This document shows positions 9,760 to 18,487 of a stretch of 64,000 nt of DNA, in pieces; position 1 is the first letter of the stretch; every line of letters starts with the position of its first letter. The notes below the pieces were generated by a model, which did not search any database, had not been told where the DNA came from, and saw only the letters and a list, made by a program, of their open reading frames with translations. Origin of the DNA: Deltaproteobacteria bacterium (lineage in GTDB: Bacteria; Myxococcota_A; UBA9160; UBA6930); assembly GCA_029261795.1 (NCBI GenBank), contig JAJDAP010000107.1, positions 48,629 to 112,628 of the forward strand. Reading direction: 5' to 3'. The translations under genes and the position numbers were made by a program.

Positions 9760-10266
9760 GAGCTCAGCGCTCTGCAATAGCCTGCATTCAGGTGTCGTTT
9801 CAACGGCACCAGATCTAGCGCGGCACCAGGCGGCGCCTCTCTGGAGACTCTCTGGCTAGTCGATGAGCGGAGCGCTGTTGCGCTCCCAGTTAACGTTGAC
9901 CTACCGGTGCTGCCGAAATTCGAGCGTACGGCCGAGGACCCGTTCATTCAGCAGGTTCAGGCCTCCGGAAAGAAATGGGCGATTTTGACGGACCTTGAAG
10001 GCGCTCCGCAGGCTCGTGACAGCGCGTAGCGGAAAAACCGCGTAGGAAGAGGGGCCTCTATCGGAGGTCCCCCAACTCATCCCGAAACTCGTCGCAGGAG
10101 GCGAACACAGAGTTGAATCGTGTAACGAACGGTAGAGGGGGCATTGGAGAAGCTCGCGGACGTCGACGCCTGGAGGGAAGTCTTCGTTCACGCTGGCTCG
10201 GCGCTCGGCGCCAAGGTGTCGGGGCTTTCCCCCCAGTTAGGTCAGACTGCCGGGGGGAAGCCGGCT
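9760..10266. other. Non-coding or degraded DNA, no intact gene
   Basis: No credible gene was found. A plus-strand open stretch (about 9858-10029) reads PKFERTAEDPF then IQQVQASGKKWAILTD before a TAG. It looks protein-like but has no start and no recognised family, so it may be another gene remnant. Near 10249-10265 a GCCGG…CCGGC hairpin lies just past the stop of the MFS gene and could help terminate it. Confidence 0.4.
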
Positions 10267-11859
10267 CTACTGACGCGCCGGGCGGTTCGTTGGCTCTTCG
10301 GCTTCTTCATCGGACTCCGTTTCCTGTGGTTCAAGCGTCGTGTTTGCAGCCGGTGTTTGCGGCGGCATATTGCCAACAGCGGTGCGTAAGGTCACGAAGG
10401 GGAAACTGACCATCTGCCGAATCCCTTCAACTGTGGAGAGGGTCCGTACCTGGCTCCGCATTTCGCCCAACAGGTGCTGGAGGATGATGTCCTCGTCGAC
10501 CTCGCCCACCTCCTTGATCAGGGCCAGGCGGTGCAGGGCGTAGAGGCCGATCAGAAAGGCCAGAACGAAGAAGAAGTCCCACTGTTGTAGATTGAGCGTG
10601 GGCAGGGAGAACTCACCTTCCGGGCCGAGGTACTTGAGGGTCCAGTCGATCTGACGGCTCGAGAAGAAATCCGCGAACTGGCCACCCAGGATCGGTGCCA
10701 CGCCTGCGGCTACGGAATTGACGATGGTGTTGGCAGCCAGAAAGGTCGTCGCTTGACCCCGTGGGGCCAGCTTGAGGGCGATGTTGCCGCTGGCCAGGGA
10801 AACGCCGGCGCCGGCCAGGCCCATGACGATGTGGATCAGAACTAACAGGGGAATGGTCAGTATGTATACGTCCGGCATCGTCGTAAAGACCCAGGCCAGG
10901 ATCGTGACCATAAAGAGCGGTCCGCAAATCGACAGGACCGACTTGTTGCTAAAGCGGTCCGTATAGCGGCCCCAGACCTTGAGGAACAGGAAGTTGAAGA
11001 CCTGACTCACAATACCCAGGGCGATGATCAGGCTCATGGGCAGTTCCAGACGCCGCAGCATATAAACCATGAAGAAGGGTCCGGCCAGATTCACGGCGAA
11101 GTTCCAGGAACACATAAAAGCCATGAGCTTACGGAAGTTCTCATCCTGGAAGGGTTGCGACAGTAGTTTGAAGATGTGCAGCTTCTCGTCGGCGGGTACC
11201 ATGCGGGCTTCCGGGGTGCGGGCCAGGTAGTAAACGCCGAGTAAGCCGGCGGCCACACCGACGACGAAGAGGATGGAATACCCCGCCAGCTCTTCGTCGG
11301 GCAGGAACTTCTTCCATGCGTCGAGATAGGCCGCGGCTAGCAGACTCAAGACGATGCCCACGCCCGTGCCGATGCGCATGCGCTTGGAGAAGAAGCCGCC
11401 CATGACGGTCTCCGGGATGAGGTCGCGCATCCAGGAGTTCCAGCTACACCCGCCGATAGCGCCGAAGGCCGAGACCGCTACCAGCAGGACTAACAGAATC
11501 GTGATAGCCGCCTCTGGTCCGAAGAGGAAGGGGGCCACAGCAATGACCAACCAGCACAGTCGGCTCAGGGTAGCGGCGGCCACCGTGACCAGACGCCGGT
11601 TGCGCACCTTCTCCACCAAGAAAATGGCCGGCAACTGAATGAGCTGCGACAGCGGCCCAATGGCCGCGAGCAGACCGATCACCAGGTTGGAGGCCCCGAG
11701 ATTGATGGCAAAGGCCATCAGAAACGCCCCCCCGGTCAGAATCCCCATGGCCTGGGAAGCGACCCCGTCCTTGATGACATATGCCAGTCCGTTCTGGATG
11801 TCCTGTTCGCTCAGCGTCTCGGATGGTTGAAATGGGTGCTTCAATTGGGGCACCTCCAC
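10267..11859 (-). CDS. MFS transporter, 12-TM type
   Basis: A 530-residue integral membrane protein with about twelve hydrophobic helices and a soluble tail (last 60 residues, Glu/Thr/Pro-rich). The cytoplasmic loop 2-3 region reads IFLVEKVRNRRLVTV, and the N-terminal half has the MFS-type arrangement. The substrate cannot be told. Its codon choice differs from its neighbours, with more A/T in third positions and runs such as AAGTAGTAAACGC, suggesting recent arrival. It lies within the segment bounded by tRNA-Arg 3'-end copies A and B. Its start is only about 25 bp from the point where rimK homology stops, so its insertion may be what truncated rimK. Confidence 0.8.
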   Translation of the reverse strand: MEVPQLKHPFQPSETLSEQDIQNGLAYVIKDGVASQAMGILTGGAFLMAFAINLGASNLVIGLLAAIGPLSQLIQLPAIFLVEKVRNRRLVTVAAATLSRLCWLVIAVAPFLFGPEAAITILLVLLVAVSAFGAIGGCSWNSWMRDLIPETVMGGFFSKRMRIGTGVGIVLSLLAAAYLDAWKKFLPDEELAGYSILFVVGVAAGLLGVYYLARTPEARMVPADEKLHIFKLLSQPFQDENFRKLMAFMCSWNFAVNLAGPFFMVYMLRRLELPMSLIIALGIVSQVFNFLFLKVWGRYTDRFSNKSVLSICGPLFMVTILAWVFTTMPDVYILTIPLLVLIHIVMGLAGAGVSLASGNIALKLAPRGQATTFLAANTIVNSVAAGVAPILGGQFADFFSSRQIDWTLKYLGPEGEFSLPTLNLQQWDFFFVLAFLIGLYALHRLALIKEVGEVDEDIILQHLLGEMRSQVRTLSTVEGIRQMVSFPFVTLRTAVGNMPPQTPAANTTLEPQETESDEEAEEPTNRPARQ

Positions 11860-11863
11860 CTGT

Positions 11864-12224
11864 CTAAAGTACCGATGAAAACTCGTAGCGTTCTATCGCC
11901 GGCAGAATCTCAGAAACGTGTCGCACGAACACCGTCGTCGAAATTCGGGTGTGGTGGCGGCTTAGAACCTGAAGGGCGCGAAGCTTGTCACGGGAGACCG
12001 AAATCGCGTGAGAAGGGTTCACGCAGAACGTACCCATCTGCTCGAACTGCCGAAGCACCGCAGTGCCGAAGAAGGTGATGGAAGCGCCGATTCGCGGGAC
12101 AACCGCCTCGTAGGCCGAGAGCTTCTTGTTCTTGTAGTAAAGGCGAGGGGAGCCGTGCGCTACTTCGATAGAGCAAGACAGCGTGTTGAGAACACGGGCC
12201 TCGTGGCCTAGCATTTCAGCCGCC
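11864..12224 (-). pseudogene. rimK: rimK (ribosomal S6 glutamate ligase-like), internal fragment downstream of IS630
   Basis: The frame encodes [14 protein letters not shown], then PRIGASITFFGTAVLRQFE and NPSHAISVSRDKLRALQVLSRH, which are hallmark stretches of the RimK N-terminal and ATP-grasp-entry regions. Homology stops after EILPAIER (about 11885) and the frame ends at 11864, so the ATP-grasp catalytic domain is lost. The other end coincides with the left terminal repeat of the IS630 element (12225). RimK enzymes add glutamates to ribosomal protein S6; this copy cannot be functional. Confidence 0.85.
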
Positions 12225-13304
12225 GTGTTCCGTCCCAGCAATAGCTTTACTTAGTCGTTCAAGTTTCTCGAAGATCGAGTCCGAGGTGGCTGTCCAGGCA
12301 AAGGGCTGACACTCGCGGTTGTAGTGGTGGACGAACGTATCGATCTTCTGGGTCAGGTCGCGGACACTTCGGAACGTGCCTCGTCGAATCGCGCGCTGCG
12401 TGATGATGTTGAACCAGATCTCGACTTGATTGAGCCACGACGAGTACGTCGGCGTGTAGTGGATGTGAAAGCGTGGTCGAGCGGCGAGCCATCGCCGAAC
12501 GCGATCGTGCTTGTGCGTGGCGTAGTTGTCGACGACGAGATGGACGTCGAGCTTCTTCGGAACGGACGCATCGATGTGGCGAAGGAACTGGAGGAACTCC
12601 TGGTGCCGATGACGCCGTTTGCACTTGGTCAGCACGCGACCCGTGGCGATGTCGAGGGCAGCGAATAGCGTCGTGGTGCCGTGGCGGACGTAGTCGTGGG
12701 TAACCCCCTCGACATAGCCGAGACCAAGGGGCAGGAAGGGCGCCGTGCGATCGAGGGCCTGGATCTGGCTCTTTTCATCGACGCACAGGACGACGGCGTG
12801 ATCCGGGGGATTGAGATAGAGCCCGACGATATCCCGCACCTTCTCGACGAAGAACGCGTCGGTCGAGATCTTGAAATGCTTCTGGCGATGCGGCTGCAGA
12901 CCGAAGGCCTTCCAGACCCGTTGGACCGTGGACTTGGAGAGCTTCGTTTCCGCCGCAATCGATCGGCACGACCAGTGCGTGCCGCCCTTCGGCTTGGTCT
13001 TCAGGGTCTTGCGAAGAAGCGCGGCCACCTGCTCATCGCGAATCGAGCGAGGACCCCCGGGACGAGGCTCATCGTAGAGACCGGCCATTCGCTGCGTCAC
13101 ATACCGTTTGCGCCAGATCCCAACCGTTGGCTTGGACAGGCCCAGTCGCTCTGCGATGTCGGTATTGCTCTCACCGTCCGCGGCGAGCAGGACGATCCGG
13201 GCACGCGTTGCCAGAGCCTGCGGCATCGAACGCGAGCGTGTGATCGAGCCAAGCTCCTCGCGCTCCGATTCCGACAACGTCAACGGCGCGAGCGGTCTTC
13301 CCAT
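12216..13304 (-). CDS. IS630-family transposase
   Basis: A 362-residue transposase with an N-terminal helix-turn-helix region (about residues 25-115) and a DDE catalytic domain: Asp176 in CVDEKSQ, Asp259 in VVDNYATH and Glu295 in NQVEIWF. IS630 transposases cut at TA dinucleotides. The frame appears complete and could be active. The terminal repeat encodes the last residues GTEH. The stop codon normally supplied by the flanking TA is missing here, so the frame reads two codons (Gly-Gly) into rimK before a TGA. Confidence 0.93.
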   Translation of the reverse strand: MGRPLAPLTLSESEREELGSITRSRSMPQALATRARIVLLAADGESNTDIAERLGLSKPTVGIWRKRYVTQRMAGLYDEPRPGGPRSIRDEQVAALLRKTLKTKPKGGTHWSCRSIAAETKLSKSTVQRVWKAFGLQPHRQKHFKISTDAFFVEKVRDIVGLYLNPPDHAVVLCVDEKSQIQALDRTAPFLPLGLGYVEGVTHDYVRHGTTTLFAALDIATGRVLTKCKRRHRHQEFLQFLRHIDASVPKKLDVHLVVDNYATHKHDRVRRWLAARPRFHIHYTPTYSSWLNQVEIWFNIITQRAIRRGTFRSVRDLTQKIDTFVHHYNRECQPFAWTATSDSIFEKLERLSKAIAGTEHGG

Positions 13305-13375
13305 CTCCTCTCCCCCTCAAAGAGGAGCCTACCCTGGCGTATTCTATTATGAAAGGTATACATGGGACAGAACAC
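12225..13375 (-). mobile_element. IS630-family insertion sequence (about 1.15 kb) inserted in rimK
   Basis: The ends are imperfect inverted repeats: GTGTTCCGTCCCA at 12225-12237 and its counterpart GTGTTCTGTCCCA (reverse complement of 13363-13375). Similarity continues inward for about 15 further bases. The right outer flank is TA (13376-13377), the IS630 target; the left flank lacks the matching TA, suggesting a small deletion after insertion. The element separates the rimK start (13422) from the rest of rimK (12224 downward). The size and single-gene structure fit the family. Confidence 0.82.
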
Positions 13376-13422
13376 TAGTGCTGTAAAGCTTTGGGCCGCG
13401 GGAGAAGGATGGCGATAAGCAT
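13376..13422 (-). pseudogene. rimK: rimK 5' fragment upstream of IS630
   Basis: An ATG at 13420-13422, preceded by AGGTGA, begins MLIAILLPRPKALQH. This resembles the RimK N-terminus (M.IAILSR.P.LYST) and runs directly into the TA at the IS630 right end. With the fragment at 11864-12224 it shows a single rimK gene split by the insertion. A few codons are missing at the junction, and the 3' half is gone. Confidence 0.72.
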
Positions 13423-13800
13423 TGTTCACCTGCTGGCGTTCCGGTTCGTGAGAGGTTTGAGCTGGCGTCATGCCTTGGTAGGCGATGCGGAGTTGGAACG
13501 CTTGGAGGTCTCTCCACGCGAGACGAGACCAGGGCACAAGCAGCCAGGAAAATCGCGAAATTTGACATAATGCACGATACCGGCCGCTAGGACACCAGGC
13601 GGTCGTCTAGCGAGACCTCCGTTCTCGAACTGGATGCTCCTCCATCCACGTGACGGCCCATTCGAGTGCCCGACCCCATTCGACGAAGTCCCGTCTCTCG
13701 ATCGACTGGTTCATAGTCCAGCAGGATCGCGGAGTTGCTTCTCTCAGTAGAAACATCGGCACTTATTATCGAGAATGCCGTCGCGCGCAGTGAAGACGTA
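13423..13800. other. No recognisable gene
   Basis: This stretch lies upstream of the interrupted rimK. Short frames exist on both strands but none has a family signature, a ribosome binding site with a plausible start, or neighbour-like codon use. It presumably contains the former rimK promoter and degraded island DNA. Confidence 0.4.
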
Positions 13801-14060
13801 GATCCAGCAGTTGATCCGGCCGAACTTCCACTTCTGAATGGGCTCCTCTCCAAGCTGCGCACCGACACCCTCGCCGAGACGCTCTTCGAGCTTCTGGCGC
13901 GGGACCGGGCAGAGGCTGCCGAGCGCGGCTTGGCACCGCCCGAATGGGTCTTCTCGACCCGAAACGGGACCCTCAGCATCCCGAGGAACTGCAGTCAGGT
14001 CTGGGAACGGCTCCGCAAGCGAGCCGCGAAGGATCACGGGGTTCGACGGCACCGCGGATA
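13801..14060 (+). pseudogene. Tyrosine recombinase (integrase) internal fragment
   Basis: The plus-strand frame contains LAPPEWVFSTRNGTLSIPRN and then QVWERLRKRAAKDHGVRRH. This corresponds to the stretch of a phage-type integrase just before the catalytic HxLRHT box (typically P.WVFP…G.PL……V.R.FRR.LKRAGL). Sequence similarity ends at about 14060; the catalytic HxxR and Tyr boxes do not follow. It sits 40 bp from tRNA 3'-end copy B. A matching C-terminal piece on the opposite strand lies at 9379-9600. Confidence 0.6.
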
Positions 14061-14099
14061 TTGGAGCGGTTGGGCGAGGCGTCTAAGTCCGCGGAACAT

Positions 14100-14235
14100 T
14101 GGCACGCCGGGAGGGATTCGAACCCCCGACCCTGGCCGGGAGGGCCCGGCCTCGAACTCGCTGCGTTGGAGGCATGACGCGAATCATCTGGCACGCCGGG
14201 AGGGATTCGAACCCCCGACCCTCAGGTTCGAAGCC
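14100..14235 (-). repeat. tRNA-Arg 3'-end copy B, double (putative attachment site)
   Basis: Two copies of the tRNA-Arg 3' end (beginning at 14100 and 14189 on the plus strand) are separated by a spacer containing a GC-rich hairpin. The 136-bp unit is nearly identical to 24176-24312, differing mainly by one base of length in the hairpin. The 14189-14235 part matches the tRNA back to the anticodon loop, but the 5' half of the tRNA is missing. AAGTCCGCG (14085-14093) and AATGACGGGGACTT (14252-14265) flank it exactly as at copy A. Confidence 0.82.
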
Positions 14236-14265
14236 CGTTCGCGACGCAAGCAATGACGGGGACTT

Positions 14266-14846
14266 ACGTCGAGAAGGGTGGCAGGAAGCGGCATAGAGCG
14301 GCACAGACCGGCGCGCATGACGGCACCAAATGAAGCGACATCGTTTGTTCACGGCGGGGTCCGCATGCTGCGGTGCGTCAGTCCACGTCCGCGTAGCCGC
14401 ATGACATCCAAGAGCGCCGCGCTGGGCTCGGACGATGGGGTTCCTCTCTGCGTCCGAGCGAAGTAGGGAGCAGCGCGCCCAACTTGAGCCCTGACTGCTG
14501 CCCCATTCGGTTGCTGACCGCGGACGGGAGAACCCAGCTTTCTCGAGCGGCACCCGCAGACGGTCGGCAGTATCCCCGACCCAACGTGCGTGCCCGGCTC
14601 GGCCCCCACTTCAGACAGCGCTCGCGATCATCTTGTCGCAGTGGTCCTGATCGTGGTCCACGTCAGACGCTACGAGTGATCGAATCCCATCTGTCAGGCA
14701 TCCAGGCCGGCCGAGCTGAGGCGAGAGTAGTGGGTCGTTCCCATGGGGCATCCGCGCAGGTAGCGACCAGACGAGTCCCTGCTCGAGGGAGCGCGGGAGC
14801 AACCGACGAATACTCCCAATCGCGGTGCGCGTGACAGAACTCTGAG
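14266..14846. other. Intergenic DNA between attachment repeat and cphA, no gene seen
   Basis: About 580 bp without a convincing coding frame on either strand. Short frames here are Arg/Ser/Pro-rich, typical of non-coding high-GC DNA. No tRNA, CRISPR or transposase signature was found. Confidence 0.5.
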
Positions 14847-17510
14847 TCAGGGCCTCGGGTTGGACAGCGAGGAATCGAGGGCGGACGGCACGCCTCCCGC
14901 AACAGCACGCGAAGCCAAGGCGAAGTGCCCCATGATGTGGTCGAGCATGGGTGCGACCTGGTCCACCTGGACCACGATCAGATCTCCCGGACGCACGATC
15001 TCGAACGCCCGATCGACGGCCTTGAATACGTCCATGACGATCTCGATGTTCGCCTCGAGATGTCCACCCTCTACGGCGCCAGCCTTCACCAAAGAGGGAC
15101 TCTCGCCGCGCCGCCGACCGCGCGGATCGACTTCGGCAACGATGATGTAGTCATAGACTTCCGCGAGCGCGGATCCGAAGGATTTGATGCTCTCGTCGAG
15201 TCGATTGCCTGTGCCGTGCGCCACGATGATCTTCCGGCCGGACGTCAAATGCGGCAATGCTTGGCCTAGCGCTTTCACGGCGGGGACGTTGTGGCCGTAG
15301 TCGACGATCACCTTGAACGTGCCGAAGTCGATGATGTTCATCCTGCCGGGATTCTGAGTGGCGCTGGAATGGAAGGTGCTGATGCCGGTACGAATCTTGT
15401 CGATCGGCGTCCCGAGGCCGTGCAACGCGGCGACGGCTGCCAGAATGTTGGCGACATTGAACGTCGCGATGCCACGTAGGGTGATCGGCGCGTCGATCAC
15501 CGGAAGAACCTGGACAGGCGGCATCGTGGATCGAATCACCACCTCTCCACGATCGACGACCACCGCAACCCCGCCGGCGGCTACATGCGCAGCGACGGTC
15601 TCGTTCTCCGGGTCGAGCGAGAAATAGATGATCTCTCCGCCAGCGTGCTCCCGAAGTCCGACGACGATCGGGTCGTCTGCGTTGAGCACCGATACGCCTG
15701 ACTCTCGTACGACCTCGACGACCGTAGCTTTCACGAGAGCGAGTTCCTCGAGGTCTTCGACGCCATCGTTGCCGATATGGTCCTCGCCGACATTCAACAA
15801 CACGCCAATGTCGCACCCATCGAACCCAAGGCCACGGCGAACGATTCCTCCGCGAGCCACTTCGAGTACTGCGTGATCGATCGTCGGGTCACGTAGGACG
15901 ATGCCAGCCCCGGCCGGCCCGCTGAAGTCGCCTGAGAGAATCTCGACACCGTCGATCTCCACGCCCGTCGTCCCCGCGAATCCAACGGTCGCGCCCTGGT
16001 ATTTCATAGTGTGTGAGATCAATCGGCACGTGGTCGTTTTTCCGTTCGTTCCTGTCACCGCGACGATCGGAACCTCATGGCTCAGTCCGGAGGGAAACAA
16101 CATTTCCACGAACGGAGCGGCAACGTTGCGCGGTTGACCTTCGGTCGGTTCGAGATGCATCCGAAAACCAGGTGCGGCGTTCACCTCGACGATTCCGGAC
16201 GAACTCGGATCAAGTGGCTGATCGAGAGTGGCGGCGACGATGTCGATACCCAGGCAGTCCATGCCAACGAGTCGTGAGACTCGCTCACACATCAAACAAA
16301 CGTCTTCGTGGACCTCCTCGGTGACATCCGTCGCGGTCCCCCCAGTACTGAGATTGGCCGTGGATTTGAGGTCGAGCCTCTCGCCCTCGGGGAGTACATC
16401 GGCCACCGTTAGGCCTCGTAGCGCAATCAAGCGCTCGGTCATCGAGTCGACCTCGATCCTGGTCAGGGTGCGCTCGTGGCCGACACCCCGACGGGAATCG
16501 GAGTTGATCTTGTCAATGAGCTCGGCGATCGACGAGGACCCATCGCCAATGACGTGAGCAGGCTCCCGTCGGGCCGCCGCAACGAGACGGCCGTCGATGA
16601 TCAACGCTCTGAAGTCGTGTCCGGTGAGCGTCTTTTCCACGATGACCGACGAGCAGATCGCCTTGGCCGAGGCGAAGGCGAGTGCGACCTCGCGCGAATC
16701 AGCAACGCGTGAGGTGATCCCTCTGCCGTGATTGCCGATCTCGGGTTTGACCGCGACCGGAAATCCGATCTCGCCAGCGACGCGGATTGCGTCCTCGAGG
16801 GAGAATGCGATGGATCCGGCTGGGGTCGGGATTCCATTCTCGGCGAGTAGCCGCTTCGTTCTGTCCTTCTCGTCTGCGATCTCGACGCCAAGAGCGCTGG
16901 TCCGGTCGGTGAGGGTCGCCTGAATCCGTCGTTGCTTGGCGCCGTACCCCAACTGAATGAAGCTTTCGTCGTTCAGCCGCTGGGTTGGGATACCGCGCCG
17001 TTTGGCTTCTTCGACGATGCTTGCGGTCGACGGCCCGAGCATGTCCTTTTCACGGAGTTCTCGGAGTTTTTCGAGCGTGGAGTCGAGATCGTATGGCCGA
17101 TCCGCGATGACGCTCTCGACCAGGGCCACCGCCTCGACGCCAGCGAAGAGCCCGGCAGATTCGACCCGGTAGCGACACACGACTTTGTAGATCCCGGGCT
17201 GCGCTGTGTCATAGGTCTTTCCGAATCCAACCTCCATCCCGGCGAGGCATTGGAGTTCGAGCATGATGTGCTCGACGACATGTCCGACCCAGGTTCCTCG
17301 GCGCAGTCTTTGGATGAATCCGCCGGGACTCCCGACCGAGCATCGATGGCCTTGTAGCGAAGGGACGAGTCGGATCAGCCTGTCCGTGAAGCCGGGCAGG
17401 GTGTCGGTAGGTTCTTCCTCGAACTCGCCGATGTCGAGGAGCATGAACATCGCGGGGTGGCGGCTGTATCGGTTGGGTCCACGGAGCGCTCGATGTTCGA
17501 CGATGATCAT
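14847..17510 (-). CDS. cphA: Cyanophycin synthetase CphA
   Basis: An 887-residue enzyme that polymerises aspartate and arginine into cyanophycin, a nitrogen storage polymer, using ATP and no template. The order is the family's own: N-terminal domain starting MIIVEHRALRGPNRYS, an ATP-grasp domain (about 215-480) with NHGRGITSRV, KSTANLSTGGTATD and EVNAAPGFRMHLEP, and a Mur-ligase-like domain (about 490-880) with P-loop VTGTNGKTTTCRL and the VDYGHNVPA motif. The length matches known CphA proteins. The ATG at 17508-17510 overlaps the upstream peptidase stop (ATGA); an ATG three codons earlier is possible. It forms a two-gene unit with the isoaspartyl peptidase. Confidence 0.95.
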   Translation of the reverse strand: MIIVEHRALRGPNRYSRHPAMFMLLDIGEFEEEPTDTLPGFTDRLIRLVPSLQGHRCSVGSPGGFIQRLRRGTWVGHVVEHIMLELQCLAGMEVGFGKTYDTAQPGIYKVVCRYRVESAGLFAGVEAVALVESVIADRPYDLDSTLEKLRELREKDMLGPSTASIVEEAKRRGIPTQRLNDESFIQLGYGAKQRRIQATLTDRTSALGVEIADEKDRTKRLLAENGIPTPAGSIAFSLEDAIRVAGEIGFPVAVKPEIGNHGRGITSRVADSREVALAFASAKAICSSVIVEKTLTGHDFRALIIDGRLVAAARREPAHVIGDGSSSIAELIDKINSDSRRGVGHERTLTRIEVDSMTERLIALRGLTVADVLPEGERLDLKSTANLSTGGTATDVTEEVHEDVCLMCERVSRLVGMDCLGIDIVAATLDQPLDPSSSGIVEVNAAPGFRMHLEPTEGQPRNVAAPFVEMLFPSGLSHEVPIVAVTGTNGKTTTCRLISHTMKYQGATVGFAGTTGVEIDGVEILSGDFSGPAGAGIVLRDPTIDHAVLEVARGGIVRRGLGFDGCDIGVLLNVGEDHIGNDGVEDLEELALVKATVVEVVRESGVSVLNADDPIVVGLREHAGGEIIYFSLDPENETVAAHVAAGGVAVVVDRGEVVIRSTMPPVQVLPVIDAPITLRGIATFNVANILAAVAALHGLGTPIDKIRTGISTFHSSATQNPGRMNIIDFGTFKVIVDYGHNVPAVKALGQALPHLTSGRKIIVAHGTGNRLDESIKSFGSALAEVYDYIIVAEVDPRGRRRGESPSLVKAGAVEGGHLEANIEIVMDVFKAVDRAFEIVRPGDLIVVQVDQVAPMLDHIMGHFALASRAVAGGVPSALDSSLSNPRP

Positions 17511-18376
17511 GTGGTACATCCATGCCAGGCCATGCGATTGCGCGCACCGCCGGCGAATTCGTGCCGATTGATGACGATCAGCCCGAGATCAACGTCGTCT
17601 TCCAGTTGGTCAAGGCCCCAGTCCACGACCTCTGCGGCAGAGTGCCCGCGCGCGAGCTCTTCGTACGCTCGGAATGCCAGAAGAGATCTGGCGATGTACT
17701 CGCCGTCGCCGGTCGTCGCGATGGCTCCTGCGGGGCCGGCGTAGAGCCCGCAACCCGGCAGGGGGACATCTCCCACTCGACCGAGAAGGGCAGCCGACGT
17801 GCCGCCGGAGCTCAGCGCCGCCGCGAAGGTCTGGCCATCCCATGCCACACTTCCAACCGTGTCGCTTCCAAGAGCCTCGCGGAGTGGCGTGGCGAAGTTC
17901 CAGGCGCGTGCAAGGTCCGCTTTCGACCACCCGTCTGTCAGGCCCGCCACAGCCCGGACCTTGTCGAATCGGTCGCGGGCGGCCCGTGTGGTCGGATCAT
18001 GGTCCGGATACCCGACTTTTCGAGCGAACTCAGTAGCTCCCTCTCCAACTAACAAAATGTGTGGAGTGCCGCGCAAGCTCTCGGCCACGAGGATCGGGTT
18101 CTTCGTTCTCTCGATGGCTGCGACGGACGAGAAGACACCGTCACTGGTCATGCACGACGCATCCATCTGTATGGTGATTCCGTCGAGGCGGAGATTGGAA
18201 CCCGTTCCGGCATTGAATCGATCGTCGTCCTCGAGCACCACGGTCGCGGCAACGGCAGCTTGCAGTGCGCCGCGTCCCTGGCCGATCGCCTGGAGGCCGG
18301 TCAGACTCGCGAGTTCAGGGCCGTCCGCATGATTCGGGTTCGAGCTGGAACCGCCATGTGACGCGACGATCGACAT
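17507..18376 (-). CDS. iaaA: Isoaspartyl peptidase/L-asparaginase (Ntn-hydrolase, IaaA type)
   Basis: A 289-residue Ntn hydrolase of the plant-type asparaginase family. The self-cleaving nucleophile is predicted as Thr173 in GSDTVGSVAWDG, with downstream substrate-loop motifs LSSGG and GRVGDVPLPGCGLYAG. Such enzymes hydrolyse beta-aspartyl dipeptides, including the beta-Asp-Arg released by cyanophycinase, so the pairing with cphA and cphB points to the last step of cyanophycin breakdown. The ATG at 18374-18376 has a GGAGG ribosome binding site 7-11 nt upstream; longer upstream extensions are not supported. The gene is divergent from cphB across a 111-bp gap and overlaps cphA by 4 bp. The N-terminal region is shorter than in some homologues. 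Confidence 0.9.
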   Translation of the reverse strand: MSIVASHGGSSSNPNHADGPELASLTGLQAIGQGRGALQAAVAATVVLEDDDRFNAGTGSNLRLDGITIQMDASCMTSDGVFSSVAAIERTKNPILVAESLRGTPHILLVGEGATEFARKVGYPDHDPTTRAARDRFDKVRAVAGLTDGWSKADLARAWNFATPLREALGSDTVGSVAWDGQTFAAALSSGGTSAALLGRVGDVPLPGCGLYAGPAGAIATTGDGEYIARSLLAFRAYEELARGHSAAEVVDWGLDQLEDDVDLGLIVINRHEFAGGARNRMAWHGCTT

Positions 18377-18487
18377 GCGGTACCTCCACGACACCGACTG
18401 CAAAGGGGCGGGACAACTCGTCAGGAATGGAATGATTTCGAATGCGAGTCGCTCGATGAACCCGACGCATCTTCGACCAGGATCTTG
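18377..18487. promoter_or_regulatory. Divergent control region between iaaA-cphA and cphB
   Basis: This 111-bp gap separates genes for cyanophycin synthesis/dipeptide hydrolysis (leftward) from cyanophycinase (rightward). It carries the GGAGG site of iaaA. No convincing sigma-70 boxes or operator palindrome could be picked out by eye, so only its position supports a regulatory role. Confidence 0.45.

Noticed and set aside
14100..14235. Functional tRNA genes at copies A and B
   Set aside because: Only the 3' portion (anticodon loop to CCA) is present; no D-arm or 5' acceptor strand precedes it.
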